A stretch of DNA of 64,000 nt, taken from assembly GCF_017591435.1 (NCBI RefSeq), contig NC_059258.1, positions 7,547,644 through 7,611,643 of the forward strand, written 5' to 3'. The notes under the pieces are model-generated. The model was not told the DNA's origin, ran no database searches, and was given only the letters and a program-made list of their open reading frames with translations. The position numbers and the translations under genes are program-made. Below, in pieces: positions 1-12,094 of this stretch. The first letter of the stretch is position 1; each line of letters opens with the position of its first letter. Origin of the DNA: Portunus trituberculatus (Eukaryota > Arthropoda > Malacostraca > Decapoda > Portunidae).

Positions 1-3000
1 TCTCTCCCATTTTCGAGATTGCGACCCCCGTTAGCCATCTCCTCTGCCATAATGCTGCAACCGCCACACGAATAGAGTGAAATACATCTCGAAACGGAAC
101 AGGGGCAGGAGATGGAGCGCGACTTGCTGCCTCTTTAGCGAGGCGATCTGCATGTTCATTCCCGGGAACACCTACGTGACCAGGGACCCAACAGAACCCA
201 ACTCGATATCCTCTTCTGGTAAGTAAATAGAGCCACTACAGAGCTGATAAAACCAGTGGGTGAAGGGAAATAAAAGAAGATAGAGCAGTAAGAGCACTGC
301 GAGAGTCATTAAAAATTGTAAAAGACGAAACCGGGAGAGTAAAAATTATCTGTAAAGCTAGGACTATGGCAGACAGCTCCGCTGTAAAAACGGATGCCAC
401 TGAAGGAGGACTGCCAGACCGATAAAAAGAAGGGAAAACCACACTAAATCCAACGCCTGCGTCGGATTTGGAACCATCAGTAAAAACGGGAGTATCATCA
501 GAATGGGTAAAAAAGTGTTCTAAAAACCGTGAGTGGGACAGAGCTGGTGGAAAATCCTTCTTGCCATCAATGATAGGAGGGCATAATGACACAACAAGAA
601 GCTGCCAATAACCAACTCGTGGGAGCTGGAAAGAGAGGACAGGAGTGGGGTCGATAGATAAGTCTGCCATAAGATTTGCCACTCGAAGGCCAAAAGATTT
701 AGGTAGGCTCGGTCGAGTGACATATGCCTGCGAACGCGAGTTCCGCAATATTGACAGACAAGGGACAGAATCGGGAAGACAGTGGGTGCGAAACCAACAC
801 CGGAGCGGCCAGAAACCAGCATCCACTAGAAGGCTAGGTATTGGAAATGACCGAAATGCACCCGTAGCCAAGCGGACCCCAGTATGATGCACGGAGTCAA
901 GCGTGCGTAGTCGTGCATCCGTTGCGGATGAGTAGATCTCACAGCCGTATTCCAGCTTGGGAAGTATAAGTGTACGGTGAAGCAGAAGCAACGTGTCCCT
1001 GTCCGCACCCCAAGAGGTGTGACTTAAAACCCGAAGAAGGGATAGTGCCTGCCGACAAGACGCCTTAAGAGAACGGAAATGGGGAACCCAGGTGAGACGG
1101 TTGTCAAACAAAGGCCAAGATATCGAGTCGCCTCCACGCATGAGAGGCGTCTATTGGCGAGGTATAAATCGGGTCTGGATGGACACCACGGTTGCGACAA
1201 AAATGCATGGCTACGGTCTTCGAGGTGGAGAATCGAAAACCGTTCATGTTGGCCCAACTGGACACCCTATTGATCGCCAGTTGGAGCTTGCGCTCAATCA
1301 GTGACATCCTAGCAGCAGCAAAGAGATGCACAAGTCGTCCACATATAAAGAGCTGTGAATGCCATCTGGGAGAGTATCTAATAACACCATTTATGGCGAC
1401 TGCGAATAATGTAACACTAAGAATACTTCCCTGTGGGACGCCATCATTTAGAGCAGTAGCCTCAGAGAGAACACTCCCACTCGAACCCGTAAAAACGTCT
1501 GGATAAAAACTGCTGGATAAAAATAGGAAGGTGGCCACGAAGGCCAAAATTAAACAAAGACTGTAAAATGCCATGACACCAAGCCGTGTCGTAGGCCTTC
1601 TCCAGGTCAAAAAGACTGTTACTTGATGGTGGTGATTAGCGAAGGCCTCACAAATGGAAGACTCTAGGGATAAAAGAGCATCAGTAGTAGACCTCATCTT
1701 TCGGAAGCCGTACTGTACCGATGACAAGTACTTCCCTCTCCAAGTACCATGAGTCTTACATTTACCATCTTTTCTAACACTTTACAAATGCAGGATGTCA
1801 AAGATATAGGACGGTAGTTCGTAGCCTGGAGATTATCTTTCCCAGGCTTCGGAAATGGGAGAACCACTGCCACAGCCCAAGAAGATGGAAAGTCACCGGT
1901 ATGCCAAATCATATTATAAAGATTTAATAAAAAGTTAAAAGCACGGTCAGACATGTGACGCAAAAAGGCATAAGGAATATCATCTGGGCCAGGAGAAGAG
2001 TCATGACACTGGGACAAAGCAGTCCGCAACTCGGAAGCAGAGAAAGGGACATTATAAGACTCCTCCAGCCGAAGAAAAGTTTATGCCGAGAGATTCCATT
2101 CTCTGGCGGTGACGTGCGCCCGGGGCTACAGGATGCCTCCGGGAAACACTGGCAAAGTGCTCTGCGAAGAGGTCGGCGACAGTCCTAGGGTCTGCCACCG
2201 TTCGCCCAGAAGACAACAAAACTGGTGGGGAAGGAGCAGAATACTTCCCAGCAATTCGGCGGACTTTGTTAAAGACATCCGTAAGAGGAGTGCGGGCGTT
2301 AATGGAAGAGACATAAGCTTTCCAAGAGGCTCTTTGTGCCTCTTTCAAGATGCGGCGGGCTCGAGCTCGGCAGCGCCGAAAAGCTTCCAGACACTGCGGG
2401 TCTCCACGATGTCGCCGGAGACGAGAGAAAGCTGTCCGTTTCTTTCACAGCGTTTGTGCATGCTGCGTTCCACCAAGGAACGGGACGCTTAGTAAAGCGA
2501 CCGGACGTCCTAGGGATTGTCTGAAGCGCTACTGAAATAAAAAATCGGTAAAATAATCAACAGCCTCAGCACAAGTAGAAAAGTCAGCCAGCGGACGGAT
2601 AAAGAGCTAAGGTCTGTGAATCGAGGCCAATCTGCCTTGTCTAAAACCCAGCGTGGGGCTGGGACTGTGGCTCAGAGTTCACAGATTCCAATAAAATCGG
2701 AAAGTGGTCACTACCGTGTAAATCCGGTAGGACCCGCCAATTAAAATCAAGGAAAGAATTAGATGTACACAGAGAAAGATCGATAGCTGTAAAAGTCCCA
2801 GTAGGACTGTGGAAATGTGTAACATCCCCAGAATTTAAAACCTCCAATCCTCATCCTCAATAAAAGAACCGATTAAAACCCCACGAGGATTACTAGCACC
2901 TTCATCCCACAATGGGTGACGGCCGTTAAAATCTCCCAACAAAAGAAAAGGCGGAGTCAGCTGACGCACCAGGCCGTCAAGCTCACCCCTGGAGACAGGA

Positions 3001-3340
3001 AGCCGAGGAGGAGATATAAACTGCAAATGGTGTACAGTCGTCCCATAAAGACCTTAACAGCAACCACCTGAAGGGAGAGTTAAGTTGTAACGGGATAGCA
3101 GGTATATCCTGACGGACTAGAATAGCTGTGCTACCGTGGTGGCCCTGGTCAGGAAAAGGAGTGCTAAAAAAGGCACGATAGCCAGGAGGACTAGAATAAG
3201 TACTATCACCTAGCATAGTCTCTTGTAGAGCTACATAGGCTGGAGAGAACTCCGACAGTAAAGCTCGGAGTTCCCCCCACGAGGCGCGAAGGCCTCTACA
3301 GTTCCACTGTAGAAGCTTGAAGATGACTATTTGGGTGCAG
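1..3340 (-). pseudogene. A1 ORF2: endonuclease, reverse transcriptase, RNase H (frameshifted)
   Basis: The polyprotein would nick target DNA, reverse-transcribe element RNA and degrade the RNA strand. Seen from N to C: an AP-type endonuclease starting with LQWNCRGLRA (about 3310), ALQET, LLGDFNGRHPLWDEGASNP and SDHFPILLE (about 2690); RT with NYRPISLTSCICKVLEK (about 1800), VQYGFRKMRSTTDALLSLES (about 1700) and the YVDD box at 1334-1345; RNase H with VFTDGSKSDAGVGFS (about 470) and the TAELSAIVLALQ helix. The frame changes repeatedly (near 2840, 2050, 1740, 1590, 1370 and 1120), so it is dead. It is truncated by the window edge inside RNase H. Confidence 0.88.
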
Positions 3341-5211
3341 TGGACGGGCGAGCCTTTTGAGGCTGCCCGTCTGACCTGACTAGAAATAATGAAACGACGA
3401 GAAGACACCGGGAGTTGTGATGTGCCGGGTCGTTGGACCGCTGCCTTTCGGCCTGCCAGTGAGTGATGCGAACCATCATCACTCCTACCGGTCCTCAGAG
3501 GACGAGGTCAGGCTGGACTCCACTTTTTGACACAGCGGGTCCACGAGGGACGGATGTGACAATATCATCGGACGTCTCCATGCTAAGACCGTCCTCATCA
3601 CAAGAAGCCCGATCTGAGACGGAGGGCGTCACAGGAGGCTGGAAAGAAACTACTGGAGCTACCATTGCAGAGCGGTCCCTGGAGGACTCACGATCATGTG
3701 CACCGGGAGAAACCTTAGATTGCTTAGGCTGAGCTAAATCTATCGACTCCGCAGAGCCGCGGTGCCGTTTGGTCATCCCCTTCAAAGGCTTAGGCGATAC
3801 AGGAGGCAAATGGACATCCACTATATGGGTTAGTTTAGTCAAGTCCGTATTATTCTCGTCGCTTGCAGGTGACTCAACTGAGTCATCAGACAAAAGGGCA
3901 AACCTATTGGCCAAATGAACAGGACCACCCGCCCCAACAGAGCGAGAGGTAGCAGAGTTGTCTTTGGACCGGCAGACTCAACTGAAGTGCGAGCGGCCAA
4001 TGAAGCATAGGATGTCGCACCAGTACCATCCTTCTGGCGGTACAGGAGTTCACGGCGGGCGCTACCGAGGCTAATGAACTGAGTGTTAGCAAGCTGTAGA
4101 ATGTCCTGCTCCAGGCAATACCTAGGGCATTGCCTGGAATGTACCTGGTGAGCATCACGGCAATGGAAACAATAAGCTGCAGCATTGCAATGCTCCTCAG
4201 AATGTGAGTCTAGTGCAGAGCAATTACCACATCGAGAAGCTTCCTTACATGAGCTTTTGCCGTGACTGTACCCATAGCATGAGAAGCACTGAAGAGGACA
4301 AGAAACAAAATGCCTCACCTAAGATTAATAGGTCCGACATAACACGGTCAGGGAGGGTGGACCCAAAAAAGGTGAGAAGGACCATGTTGGAGGAGTTCCT
4401 CATCTTAGTGACCTTCTGGACTGAGTTAGGACACATAGCCAGTATTTCCTCCTCAGGAAATTCATAGAGATCCTGACTGTACACACAACCTTTACTGTAA
4501 TTAAAGGTGGGATGTGCCTTAATAGTCTCAAACATGCTATCATTAGGGCAGGGGAGATGTTGCAACATCCTTCCTTGCGTAATATCTTTACCCCGCAAGA
4601 GCACCCCCTTTCCATATTTCTTGAGGTTTCCCTCAGGAATCGTGCCGATCTCTTTTGACAGATACTGGGAGGCATGTATGAAATTCCCGTGCCCATTTTT
4701 GTAGTACGCCACAAACCAACATGGAGGCGGGATCTGGCGGACTTCAGGCACTGAATTCTCAGAATGGTGGTCAAAAAGATTTGGGATGTAGTCCATGTCA
4801 CTGTCCAAAATATTGCGAGAGTGGAGAAGTTCTGTCTTAAAGCCAGAGCCAGCAAGGGGCAGAGATGCTACATGTTCTACAGCCAAATGAGCTTCATCGC
4901 ATGACAGAAACGTTACATAGCAGCGGTAAGACGGAAAATCCTTATCATAAACAAGTCGAATGCGAACAACTGTGCCATACACCTTGAGAAGTGAGTGCAA
5001 GGCGTGATAAGAAAATGATGGGTTAACATTTACCATCACAAGGGAGTCATATGCAGCAGAAATACGTCCTCAGAAGAACTCCAGAACAGGAGACTGCTGT
5101 GGGAGGCTCTTGTGGAGGGGAATCCTCCTTCCCACTCAGACCTGAAGATGACGTCTCGCGGGCCAGGTCAGCCACCTCACGAGAACCTGACTGTTTTTTG
5201 TGTTTCACCAT
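3328..5211 (-). pseudogene. A1 ORF1: RRM-like, three-CCHC nucleic-acid-binding gag-like protein (frameshifted)
   Basis: ORF1 starts at the ATG at 5211 (MVKHKK), just after the leader, and ends at the TAG at 3328-3330. An RRM-like fold is suggested by ALHSLLKVYGTVVRIRLVYD and RCYVTFLSCDEAHLAVEHV (about 4890-5020). Three zinc knuckles follow (about 4140-4300): CFSCYGYSHGKSSC (CX2CX4HX4C), CGNCSALDSHSEEHC and CFHCRDAHQVHSRQC. The tail is rich in Ser, Pro and basic residues, with an RHRGSAESIDLAQPKQSK block. This architecture packages element RNA in I-type elements. The frame is lost near 5050, 4250 and 3900, and again near 3500. Confidence 0.85.
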
Positions 5212-5664
5212 ATGTATAAAGTTACACAAAAATTGGCTCCAGGGCAAGGAAACCACCTACTGGGACTACAATGGGAGGGAGTGCTGGCTGCCGTGGACGG
5301 GTACCTCGTCCCCATGCGGACCAGTCGTTTTAAAAAAAGGTCCCACATGATACGAATGTTTGTCCACGACAGAGCTGAGACCCCCCTCCCAAAGCATCCC
5401 AGCCTGGACACCCAACCATCCAGCACAGGACGGCCCCTATTGGGCGATCCTCCAGCGGGTGGCTCCGCTGGTCTCTGGCAGCTGGTCCACTGGCAGCCTA
5501 CGTAGGAACCATTTAGTCTGGCCTCACTGGCGACCATACTAGCATGGGTAGCCCTCTCCCCTCGAAAGGGCAGAGCAGGGACCTAAGCCCCTCTAGCCTA
5601 GCTCGCCAGGTCACAGGGCACGCAAGCCCCCACCATGACAAGGCGGTTCCCATCTGTGGGGGTC

Positions 5665-6716
5665 CCTGAGTTTCCTGACGGTCGTGGGGCGCGGGAAATC
5701 CTCAATGGCTGCCACCTTATGGGGGAGGGGCTCCAGACCCTCCGCACTCACCTTTGGCCCAGAAAGTCCACGGACGGGACGCCCAACACGTACTTCTGAG
5801 GGTGGAGTTTGAGGCCGTGGTCCTGAAGGCGACTAAGCACCTGCCGCAGGTGGACTGCATGCTGCTGAGGCGAGGAGGACGCGATGAGAATGTCATCGAT
5901 GTAAATGATGACGAAGTCCAACCCTCTCAGGACCCTGTCCATGAACCGCTGGAAGGTATGGGCGGCGTTGCGAAGACCGAAGTTCATAAAGGGGTATTCG
6001 AACAATCCGAAGGGCGTAATCACCGCGGTCTTCGGAACGTCGTCCTCTGCCACAGAAATCTGGTGGAACGCCCGCAGGAGGTCGATATTCGAGAAGATAG
6101 ACTTGCCATGGAGCTTGGTGTTGAAGTCCAGCATGTGGGGGATGGGGTATCTGTCGGGGCGGGTCATGGCGTTAAGGGCCCTGTAATCCCCGCAAGCCCG
6201 CCATTCTCCATCCTGGGCCTTGGGCACCATGTGAAGTGGCGACGACCAGTTGCTGTCAGACGGGCACACAATGCCTTCCTCCAGCATGAGGTCAAACTCC
6301 TTGGGCGGCAGGGCAACGGATCGGGGCAAAGACGAGGAATAGAGGGGGCGGGCAATGGTGTTAGCGGCCCCTCCCGCCCCGTTTCCCTGGCGCGGCCAAG
6401 CACATGGCGGTCGGCAGCTGCGTGCCTCCTCCCCGAAACGCATGTGGTAGAAACAGACCCCAGCGTCCGTCTGGGTAGGAGAGCGGGCGAGCAGAGCTTC
6501 CAGGCGCCGCAGGGAGGCCTCCACCGAAGCAAGGCGGGTCTCAGTGGAGCTGGGGACTGCAGCCAGGGATGGGTTACGGCGAGCCCCCGAGGTCACCGCC
6601 ACCTGTTGCTGGAGGACGTGGAGAGAGAGAGATTCCGCTGGTGCGGTTGGCTGGTCCGTCGGGGCCGCGGCGTTGACGGGGCACAGGCAGGCCGGGGCGG
6701 GATCTGCTGGGAGGCG
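5665..6716 (-). pseudogene. Gypsy gag C-terminus joined to reverse transcriptase, protease missing
   Basis: One open stretch reads from a proline- and alanine-rich gag segment (TETRLASVEASLRRLEALLA), through a Cys-rich block (CFYHMRFGEEARSCRPPCA), straight into RT: EFDLMLEEGIVCPSDSNWSS, WRACGDYRALNAMTRPDRYP, FSNIDLLRAFHQISV, TPFGLFEYPFMNFGLRNAAH and the catalytic YIDD (about 5885-5896). No aspartic protease lies between them, so an internal deletion is likely. The frame breaks at 5748 and RT-like coding continues in another frame to about 5665, where A1 begins. It is a decayed copy with no function inferred. Confidence 0.85.
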
Positions 6717-6720
6717 ACAC

Positions 6721-8052
6721 TGTCGTGATCCGAGCTGTTGCACGACGTTGCACAAATTCTCTAAATACTGGCTATAAATAGTCAAAGGTTTTTTCTATCT
6801 TTAATTAACAAAAATAATATCTATACATAAGGTGTTCGATACGGCGCCGACAAGTAACAATCACAACTCTTTCTGTTGCCTTCTCCACTGCAATTACTAC
6901 AATTTCTCTTACAAACATCCTTAAGACTTACATTAATCTCGTACATATTCTCGCATCAAAACGGATTTCACTTCAAACATCATCCACTATATCTTCATAA
7001 CGTATTACAACATCTGAACACGGTGCTTTATTTATTAGTAAATATCATATGTAGTACGTGCAATATTACCCCTTTTTTCCCAGCTACCCGTATATAAGAA
7101 TGACTTTTACTTGGTACATGAATGCAAGCAACCACGTGACGTACCACCAAATATATTACCATACACATATAATTACCTGACTCCGTTCAACAAAAATGAC
7201 AACGTAACACCACCGAAATATAATGACAAATATTGATATTTCCACACAAGTGACCTCCCACAAGTAATATCTTTCTCTTGGTACCCATACATGGAACCAC
7301 GTTAACTTCGTACACAATTACACACTAGTAAATATGTTATGTAACTTATTCGTCAGAGCAACACACATGCACATACGTGGGTAGCCGTATACAAATTCCT
7401 TTACTCATAAATGAAAACGCAAGTATATAACGACGTCATTATGAACCAAAGTACAAACACATAAACCATAATAAACTAATACCACATAATACCTAAACCT
7501 CCTATCACGATTCCTCCTCCATTCTAATTTACCTCAAAAGACTGCATTGCAACTTATAGTTCCACTTACTGGTTATATATGAAGTACAAAACGCCGCCCT
7601 CAGCTATGTAGCCGAGGGTGGCCCGCTTAGAGCCGCGGTTGTCCTCTCTGCTTCCTCTCTCCTCTCTCTCTCTGCCCCAATCCTCTACAATTTCCCTTCA
7701 GGAACTTATGGGGGCGTGTTTTGACCCACACAACACGCCCCTCAGAATGTACCGTTCACCAATCAAGTACAAGCTCACGTGAACTCCACGTGTGGTATGA
7801 ACAACATCCAAGAACGACAACAACACCACAGAATGTTTACCTGACCTGGGCTATATATATCTGCCCGGGCTGCCCTGGGTCAACTGGCCTGGGTCATTAA
7901 ATGTTTCCTTTTGACCTTCCTGCCCTTCCTAATTTCTTTTATGGCTGGATACGGCTACACACCGCATACTGGCGAACTAGCATACATCCATATATCTTTA
8001 TTTCTTGTTTCTTATATTTTTCATATTTCACTTATGATGTGGGCATCTGACA
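6721..8052. mobile_element. Solo LTR, 1332 bp, in gypsy gag
   Basis: The segment begins TGTCGTGATC and ends GCATCTGACA (TGTC/GACA termini) and is flanked by the 4-bp direct repeat ACAC at 6717-6720 and 8053-8056. Gag coding is found on both sides. It has a TATA-like CTATAAATA near 6773, a second CTATATATAT near 7853 and no coding capacity. Its first 600 bases recur at 60594-61191. The likely origin is LTR-LTR recombination of a complete element. The transcriptional strand is not decided. Confidence 0.8.
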
Positions 8053-8312
8053 ACACCACGTGGGCCTCGTGCACTCTGTCCACGAGGGCCGAGAATTCCT
8101 CCAAGGAGAGGACCTGTGGGGCAGCCGCCAGCTGGAGACGGACAGGCTGCGGCAGGAGAGAGGAGAGTTTGTGGCGTACCATCTCCTTCGACCTCGGGAA
8201 CCCTGCCGCCCTGTTCAGGGCGGACAACTTCGCCAGGAGTGCCGACGGGCGGCCGCCGTCATACCGAGCTGAGTCAAGTGCGGCGAAACAGGCTTGGCGG
8301 GACCGCCCAAAG
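8053..8312 (-). pseudogene. Gypsy gag fragment
   Basis: The minus strand encodes a stretch containing QACFAALDSARYDGGRPSAL, LSALNRAAGFPRSK, SSLLPQPVRLQLAAAP and LEEFSALVDRVHEAHVV, typical of the helical capsid region of arthropod Ty3/gypsy gag. It runs into the solo LTR at 8052 on one side and ends at the family B poly(A) tract on the other. It belongs with 11582-11805 upstream and 5665-6716 downstream. Confidence 0.8.
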
Positions 8313-8320
8313 CCCCGTGA

Positions 8321-11300
8321 TTTTTTTTTTTTTTTTTTTTTACATTACAAGGGCACTGGCCAAGGGCAAACAAAGTGTTGGAAAAAAAAAAGATCCCGCT
8401 GGTTGCCAGGCCCTGTTAAGAAGAAAGTAGAAAGAGAAAAACAAAAAATCTAAAAGGAGGGTCCAGTTAACGTAAGAGGTGTCTTGACACTCCTCTTTGA
8501 AAGAGTTTAAGTCATAGGCAGGTGGAAATACAGACACAGGTAGAGAGTTCCAGAGTTTACCAGTGTAGGGAATGAAGGAGTGAAGATACTGGTTAACTCT
8601 TGCATTAGGAAGATGGACAGAATAGGGATGAGAAGAAGTAGAGAGTCTTGTGCAGCGAGGCCGCAGGAGGGGAAGGCATGCAGTTAGCAAGTTCAGAAGA
8701 GCAGACAGCATGAAAACAGCGGTAGAAGACAGATAAAGATGCAACATTGCGGCGGTGACTTAAAGAATCAAGACAGTCAGTTAGAGGAGAAGAGTTGATA
8801 AGACGAAAAGCTTTAGATTCCACCTTGTTTAGTAAAGCTGTGTGTGTGGATCCCCCCCAGACATGAGAGCCATACTCCATACACGGGCGGATAAGGCCCT
8901 TGTACAGAGCAAGCAGCTGGGAGGGAGAGAAAATGGACGAAGACGCCATAGGACACCTAACTTCTTGGAAGCTGATTTAGCAAGAGTAGAGATGTGAAAT
9001 TTCCAGTTTAGATTTTTAGTGAAGGATAGACCGAGTGTGTTTAATGTAGAGGAGAGGGAAGTTGAGTGTTATTGAAGAAGAGAGGATAGTTGTCTGGAAG
9101 GTTATGTCGAGTAGATAGTTGTAGAAATTGAGTTTTGAGGCATTGAACAAAACCAGGTTTTCTCTGCCCCAATCAGAAACAAGTGAAAGATCAGAAGTTA
9201 GGCGTCCTATAGCATCTCGCCTTGAGTCATTTAATTGTTGTTGGGTTGGGCGTCTGTTGAACGCTGTTGAATAATGCAGGTGGTATCATCAGCATAGGAG
9301 TGGATAGGGCATTGAGTCAGATTTAGGAGATCATTGATGAATAATAGAAAGAGAGTGGGTGATAGGACAGAACCCTGTGGAACACCACTGTTGATAGTTT
9401 TAGGGAAGAACAGTGACCGTCTACTACAGCAGCAATAGAACGATCGGAAAGGAAACTGGAGATGAAGGTACAGAGAGAAGGATAGAATCCGTAGGAGGGT
9501 AGTTTAGAAATTAAAGATTTGTGCCAGACTCTATCGAAGGCTTTCGATATGTCAAGGCCGACAGCAAAGGTTTCACCGAAGTCCCTAAAAGAGGATGACC
9601 AAGATTCAGTTAGGAAAGTAAGAAGATCACCAGTAGATCTGCCTTTACGGAAACCATACTGGCAATCAGAGAGAAGGTTGTGAGCTGATAGATGCCTCAT
9701 TATCTTCCTATTAAGGATAGACTCAAAGGCTTTAGAAAGGCAGGAAATCAAAGCTATAGGGCGGTAGTTAGAAGGATTGGAGTGGTCACCTTTTTAGGGA
9801 CAGGTTGAATGTGAGCAAACTTCCAGCAAGAAGGATAAATAGAAGTAGAGAGACACAGATGAAAGAGTTTGACCAGGCAGTGAGCGAGTTCGGAAGCACA
9901 GTTTTTGAGAACAACAGGAGGGACTCCATCCGGACCGTAAGCCTTCCGAGAATCAAGGCCAGAGAGGGCCAGGAAAACGTCTTTATAAAGAATTTTAATT
10001 TTAGGGATGAAGTAGTCAGAGGGTGGAGGAGTAGGAGGAATATGCCCAGAATCATCCAAAGTTGAGTTGGTAGCAAAGGTTTGAGCGAAGAGTTCAGCTT
10101 TAGAAAAGAAGAGACAGCTGTAGAGCCATCTGGATGAAGTAAAGGAGGGAAAGACGAAGAAGTAAAGTTGTTAGAGATATTATTGGCTAGATGCCAGAAA
10201 TCTCGAGAGGAGTTAGAATTGGAAAGACTTTGACATTTTCTATTGATGAAAGAGTTTTAGTAAGTTGGAGAATAGATTTGGCATGATTACGGGCAGAAAT
10301 ATATAGGGCATGAGTTTCAGCAGTTGGATGGCTACGGAACCGTTTGTGAGCCGCCTCTCTATCATTGACAGCACGAGAACAAGCAGAGTTAAACCAAGGC
10401 TTTTTAGCTTTAGGGTTAGAGAAAGTATGAGGAATGTATAGCTCCATGCCAGAGATAATCACCTCTGTTATGCGCTCGGCACAAAGAGAAGGATCTCTGA
10501 CATGAAAACAATAATCATCCCAAGGAAATCAGAATAGTACTGCCTTAGTTCCTCCCACTTAGCAGAGTTAAAATGCCAGAAGCACCTCCGCTTAGGCGGG
10601 TCCTGAGGCTGCACTGGAGTGATAGAACTGGTAACGGAAATTAGATTGTGGTCGGAGGAGCCCAACGGAGAGGAAAGTTTAACAGAGTAAGCAGAAGGGT
10701 TGGAGGTTAGGAAAAGATCAAGAATGTTGGGCGTGTCTCCAAGGCGGTCAGGAATACGGGTAGGGAACTTCACTAGCTGCTCTAGGTCATGAAGGATAGC
10801 AAAGTTGAAGGTTTGTTCACCAGGTTGGTCAGTGAAAGAAGATGAAAGCCAAAGCTGGTGGTGAACATTGAAATCCCTAAAATGGAGATCTCAGCAAAGG
10901 AAAGTGAGATAAGATGTGCTCCACCTTGGAAGTCAAATAGTCAAAGAATTTTACATAGTCAGAGGAATTAGGTGAGAGGTATACAGCACAGATGAATTTA
11001 GTTAGAGAGTGACATTGAAGTCTTAGCCAGATGGTAGAAAATTCTGAAGATTCAAGATTGTGGGCACGAGAGCAAGTGGTGTCGTTACGCACGTATGCGC
11101 AACATCCAGCTTTGGATTGAAAATGAGGATAGAGCAAGTAGGAGGGAACAGAAAAGGGCTGCTGTCAGTAGTCACAGACAACTGTGTTTCGGTTAGGAAG
11201 AGAAGATGAGGTTTAGTAGAGGAGAGGTGGTGTTCCACAGATTGAAAATTAGAACGAAGGCCACGAATGTTGCAGAAATTGATAGTGAAAGTATTAGATG

Positions 11301-11581
11301 AAGTGTCAAGACACCCAAGGTCGACAGCAGAGGGGCAGTCCGACCTGGGGACATTTATGGTCCCTCCCAGAGGGGACTCTGAGGCAGGGCGTGGTGAAGC
11401 CATTATTAAATTTTGATTTGAAGAGAGTGTAAAAGTGTAAGGTGTTGTAGTGTAGTGTAGGAAGTAGTAGAAGTTGTCTTTAGAGGGCAGGCTGCAGCTG
11501 CTCAATTGTATAAATGAGACCACAAAGGGAACCGGGAAGAGAGGACACGGGGAATCACTCAGTCTGCAGCACTGCCTACAT
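8321..11581 (-). mobile_element. Non-LTR retrotransposon family B, copy B1
   Basis: This is a minus-strand element of about 3.26 kb ending in an A-tail (seen as T20 at 8321-8340). It lies between two pieces of gypsy gag, with CCCCGT at 8313-8318 and again at 11582-11587, a short probable target duplication. It has one ORF with endonuclease and RT. No separate gag-like ORF and no RNase H were seen, unlike family A. RT motifs resemble the Jockey/CR1/L2 group, but the clade is unassigned. Confidence 0.82.
8410..11403 (-). pseudogene. B1 ORF: endonuclease-reverse transcriptase (frameshifted)
   Basis: The likely start is the ATG at 11403 (MASPRPASES). Seen: an endonuclease beginning FTINFCNIRGLRSNFQ (about 11280), LFLTETQ, FICAVYLSPNSSDY (about 10980) and SSPLGSSDHNLISV (about 10650); a linker with LDSRKAYGPDGVPPVVLKN (about 9920); RT with SDCQYGFRKGRSTGDLLTFL (about 9640) and AVGLDISKAFDRVWHKSLIS (about 9550); and a C-terminal region with RPCMEYGSHVWGG (about 8880), KAFRLINSSPLTDCLDSLSH and WNSLPVSVFPPAYDLN (about 8540). 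The frame is lost near 11150, 10870, 10470, 10180, 9770, 9330 and 8950. The canonical YADD segment falls at about 9290 in a shifted frame. Confidence 0.85.
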
Positions 11582-11805
11582 CCCCGTAAGTACCTCTCCT
11601 GGAGTATTCCACCGGGCGGCAGGTGACTACCTGTCTGCCTCCGGCAGGTTGGAGAGGACACTGTACAGACGAGCGACCACTGGTGCCTGGACAACTGTGT
11701 ACGCTGGAATCTTGAGGTCCGCGCCGAGTTGAGCTGAGATGCAGGAACCAGACCTCCATCATAGGGAACGGCACGGTCACTGAATGCACTGCACTGCTCC
11801 ATCAC
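11582..11805 (-). pseudogene. Gypsy gag N-terminal fragment
   Basis: An ATG at 11805 (or 11802) follows the primer-binding site by a few bases and opens a frame containing SAFSDRAVPYDGGLVPASQL. Its register matches the gag fragment on the far side of B1. It is cut at the CCCCGT target duplication. Assignment as gag rests on its position after the primer-binding site and on continuity, because this part carries no diagnostic motif. Confidence 0.55.
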
Positions 11806-11816
11806 GCGTCAAGGCT

Positions 11817-11834
11817 ACACTCTCAGGGTCACCA
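11817..11834 (-). promoter_or_regulatory. Gypsy primer-binding site
   Basis: Two bases downstream of the LTR terminus the minus strand reads TGGTGACCCTGAGAGTGT. It starts with TGG, complementary to a tRNA CCA end, and TGGTGACCC is characteristic of arthropod Ty3/gypsy elements. The priming tRNA was not identified. Confidence 0.65.
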
Positions 11835-11836
11835 AA

Positions 11837-12018
11837 TGTATATTCTCTGACTGAGCACAGATGGAGAGGTAAACTAGAGATGTACATTACTGGTGTTTAT
11901 TAGCTGGCGAGGTCATGAGTCGAGCGGTGCGTATGCCCGGCTCAGGTGCTGACTGGGGAGTCCTGGGCTGAGCATTAGCGTGGTGGTAGTAGTAGTTCCC
12001 CACCCGGGCCGGATTAGC

Positions 12019-12094
<76 letters not shown>

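Larger units (their letters stand above)
1..5660 (-). mobile_element. Non-LTR retrotransposon family A, copy A1 (3' end outside window)
   Basis: An I-like non-LTR element on the minus strand: a GC-rich 5' leader of about 440 bases (5212-5660), a gag-like ORF1 and an ORF2 with endonuclease, reverse transcriptase and RNase H. The 5' end reads CCCCCACAGATGGGAACC on the minus strand, like the starts of copies A3, A4 and A6, so the 5' end appears complete. The 3' end lies beyond base 1. It is inserted in gypsy pol, whose reading resumes at about 5665. The RNase H after the RT and the RRM plus CCHC ORF1 favour the I superfamily; the clade (I, Nimb or a relative) was not established. Confidence 0.9.

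Noticed and set aside
5754..6728. 324-codon plus-strand open frame
   Set aside because: It is antisense to gypsy gag and RT, which carry recognisable motifs on the minus strand.
7640..7900. A host gene promoter with TATA at 7853
   Set aside because: It lies inside the solo LTR defined by the ACAC duplication. Any promoter here would be the element's own.
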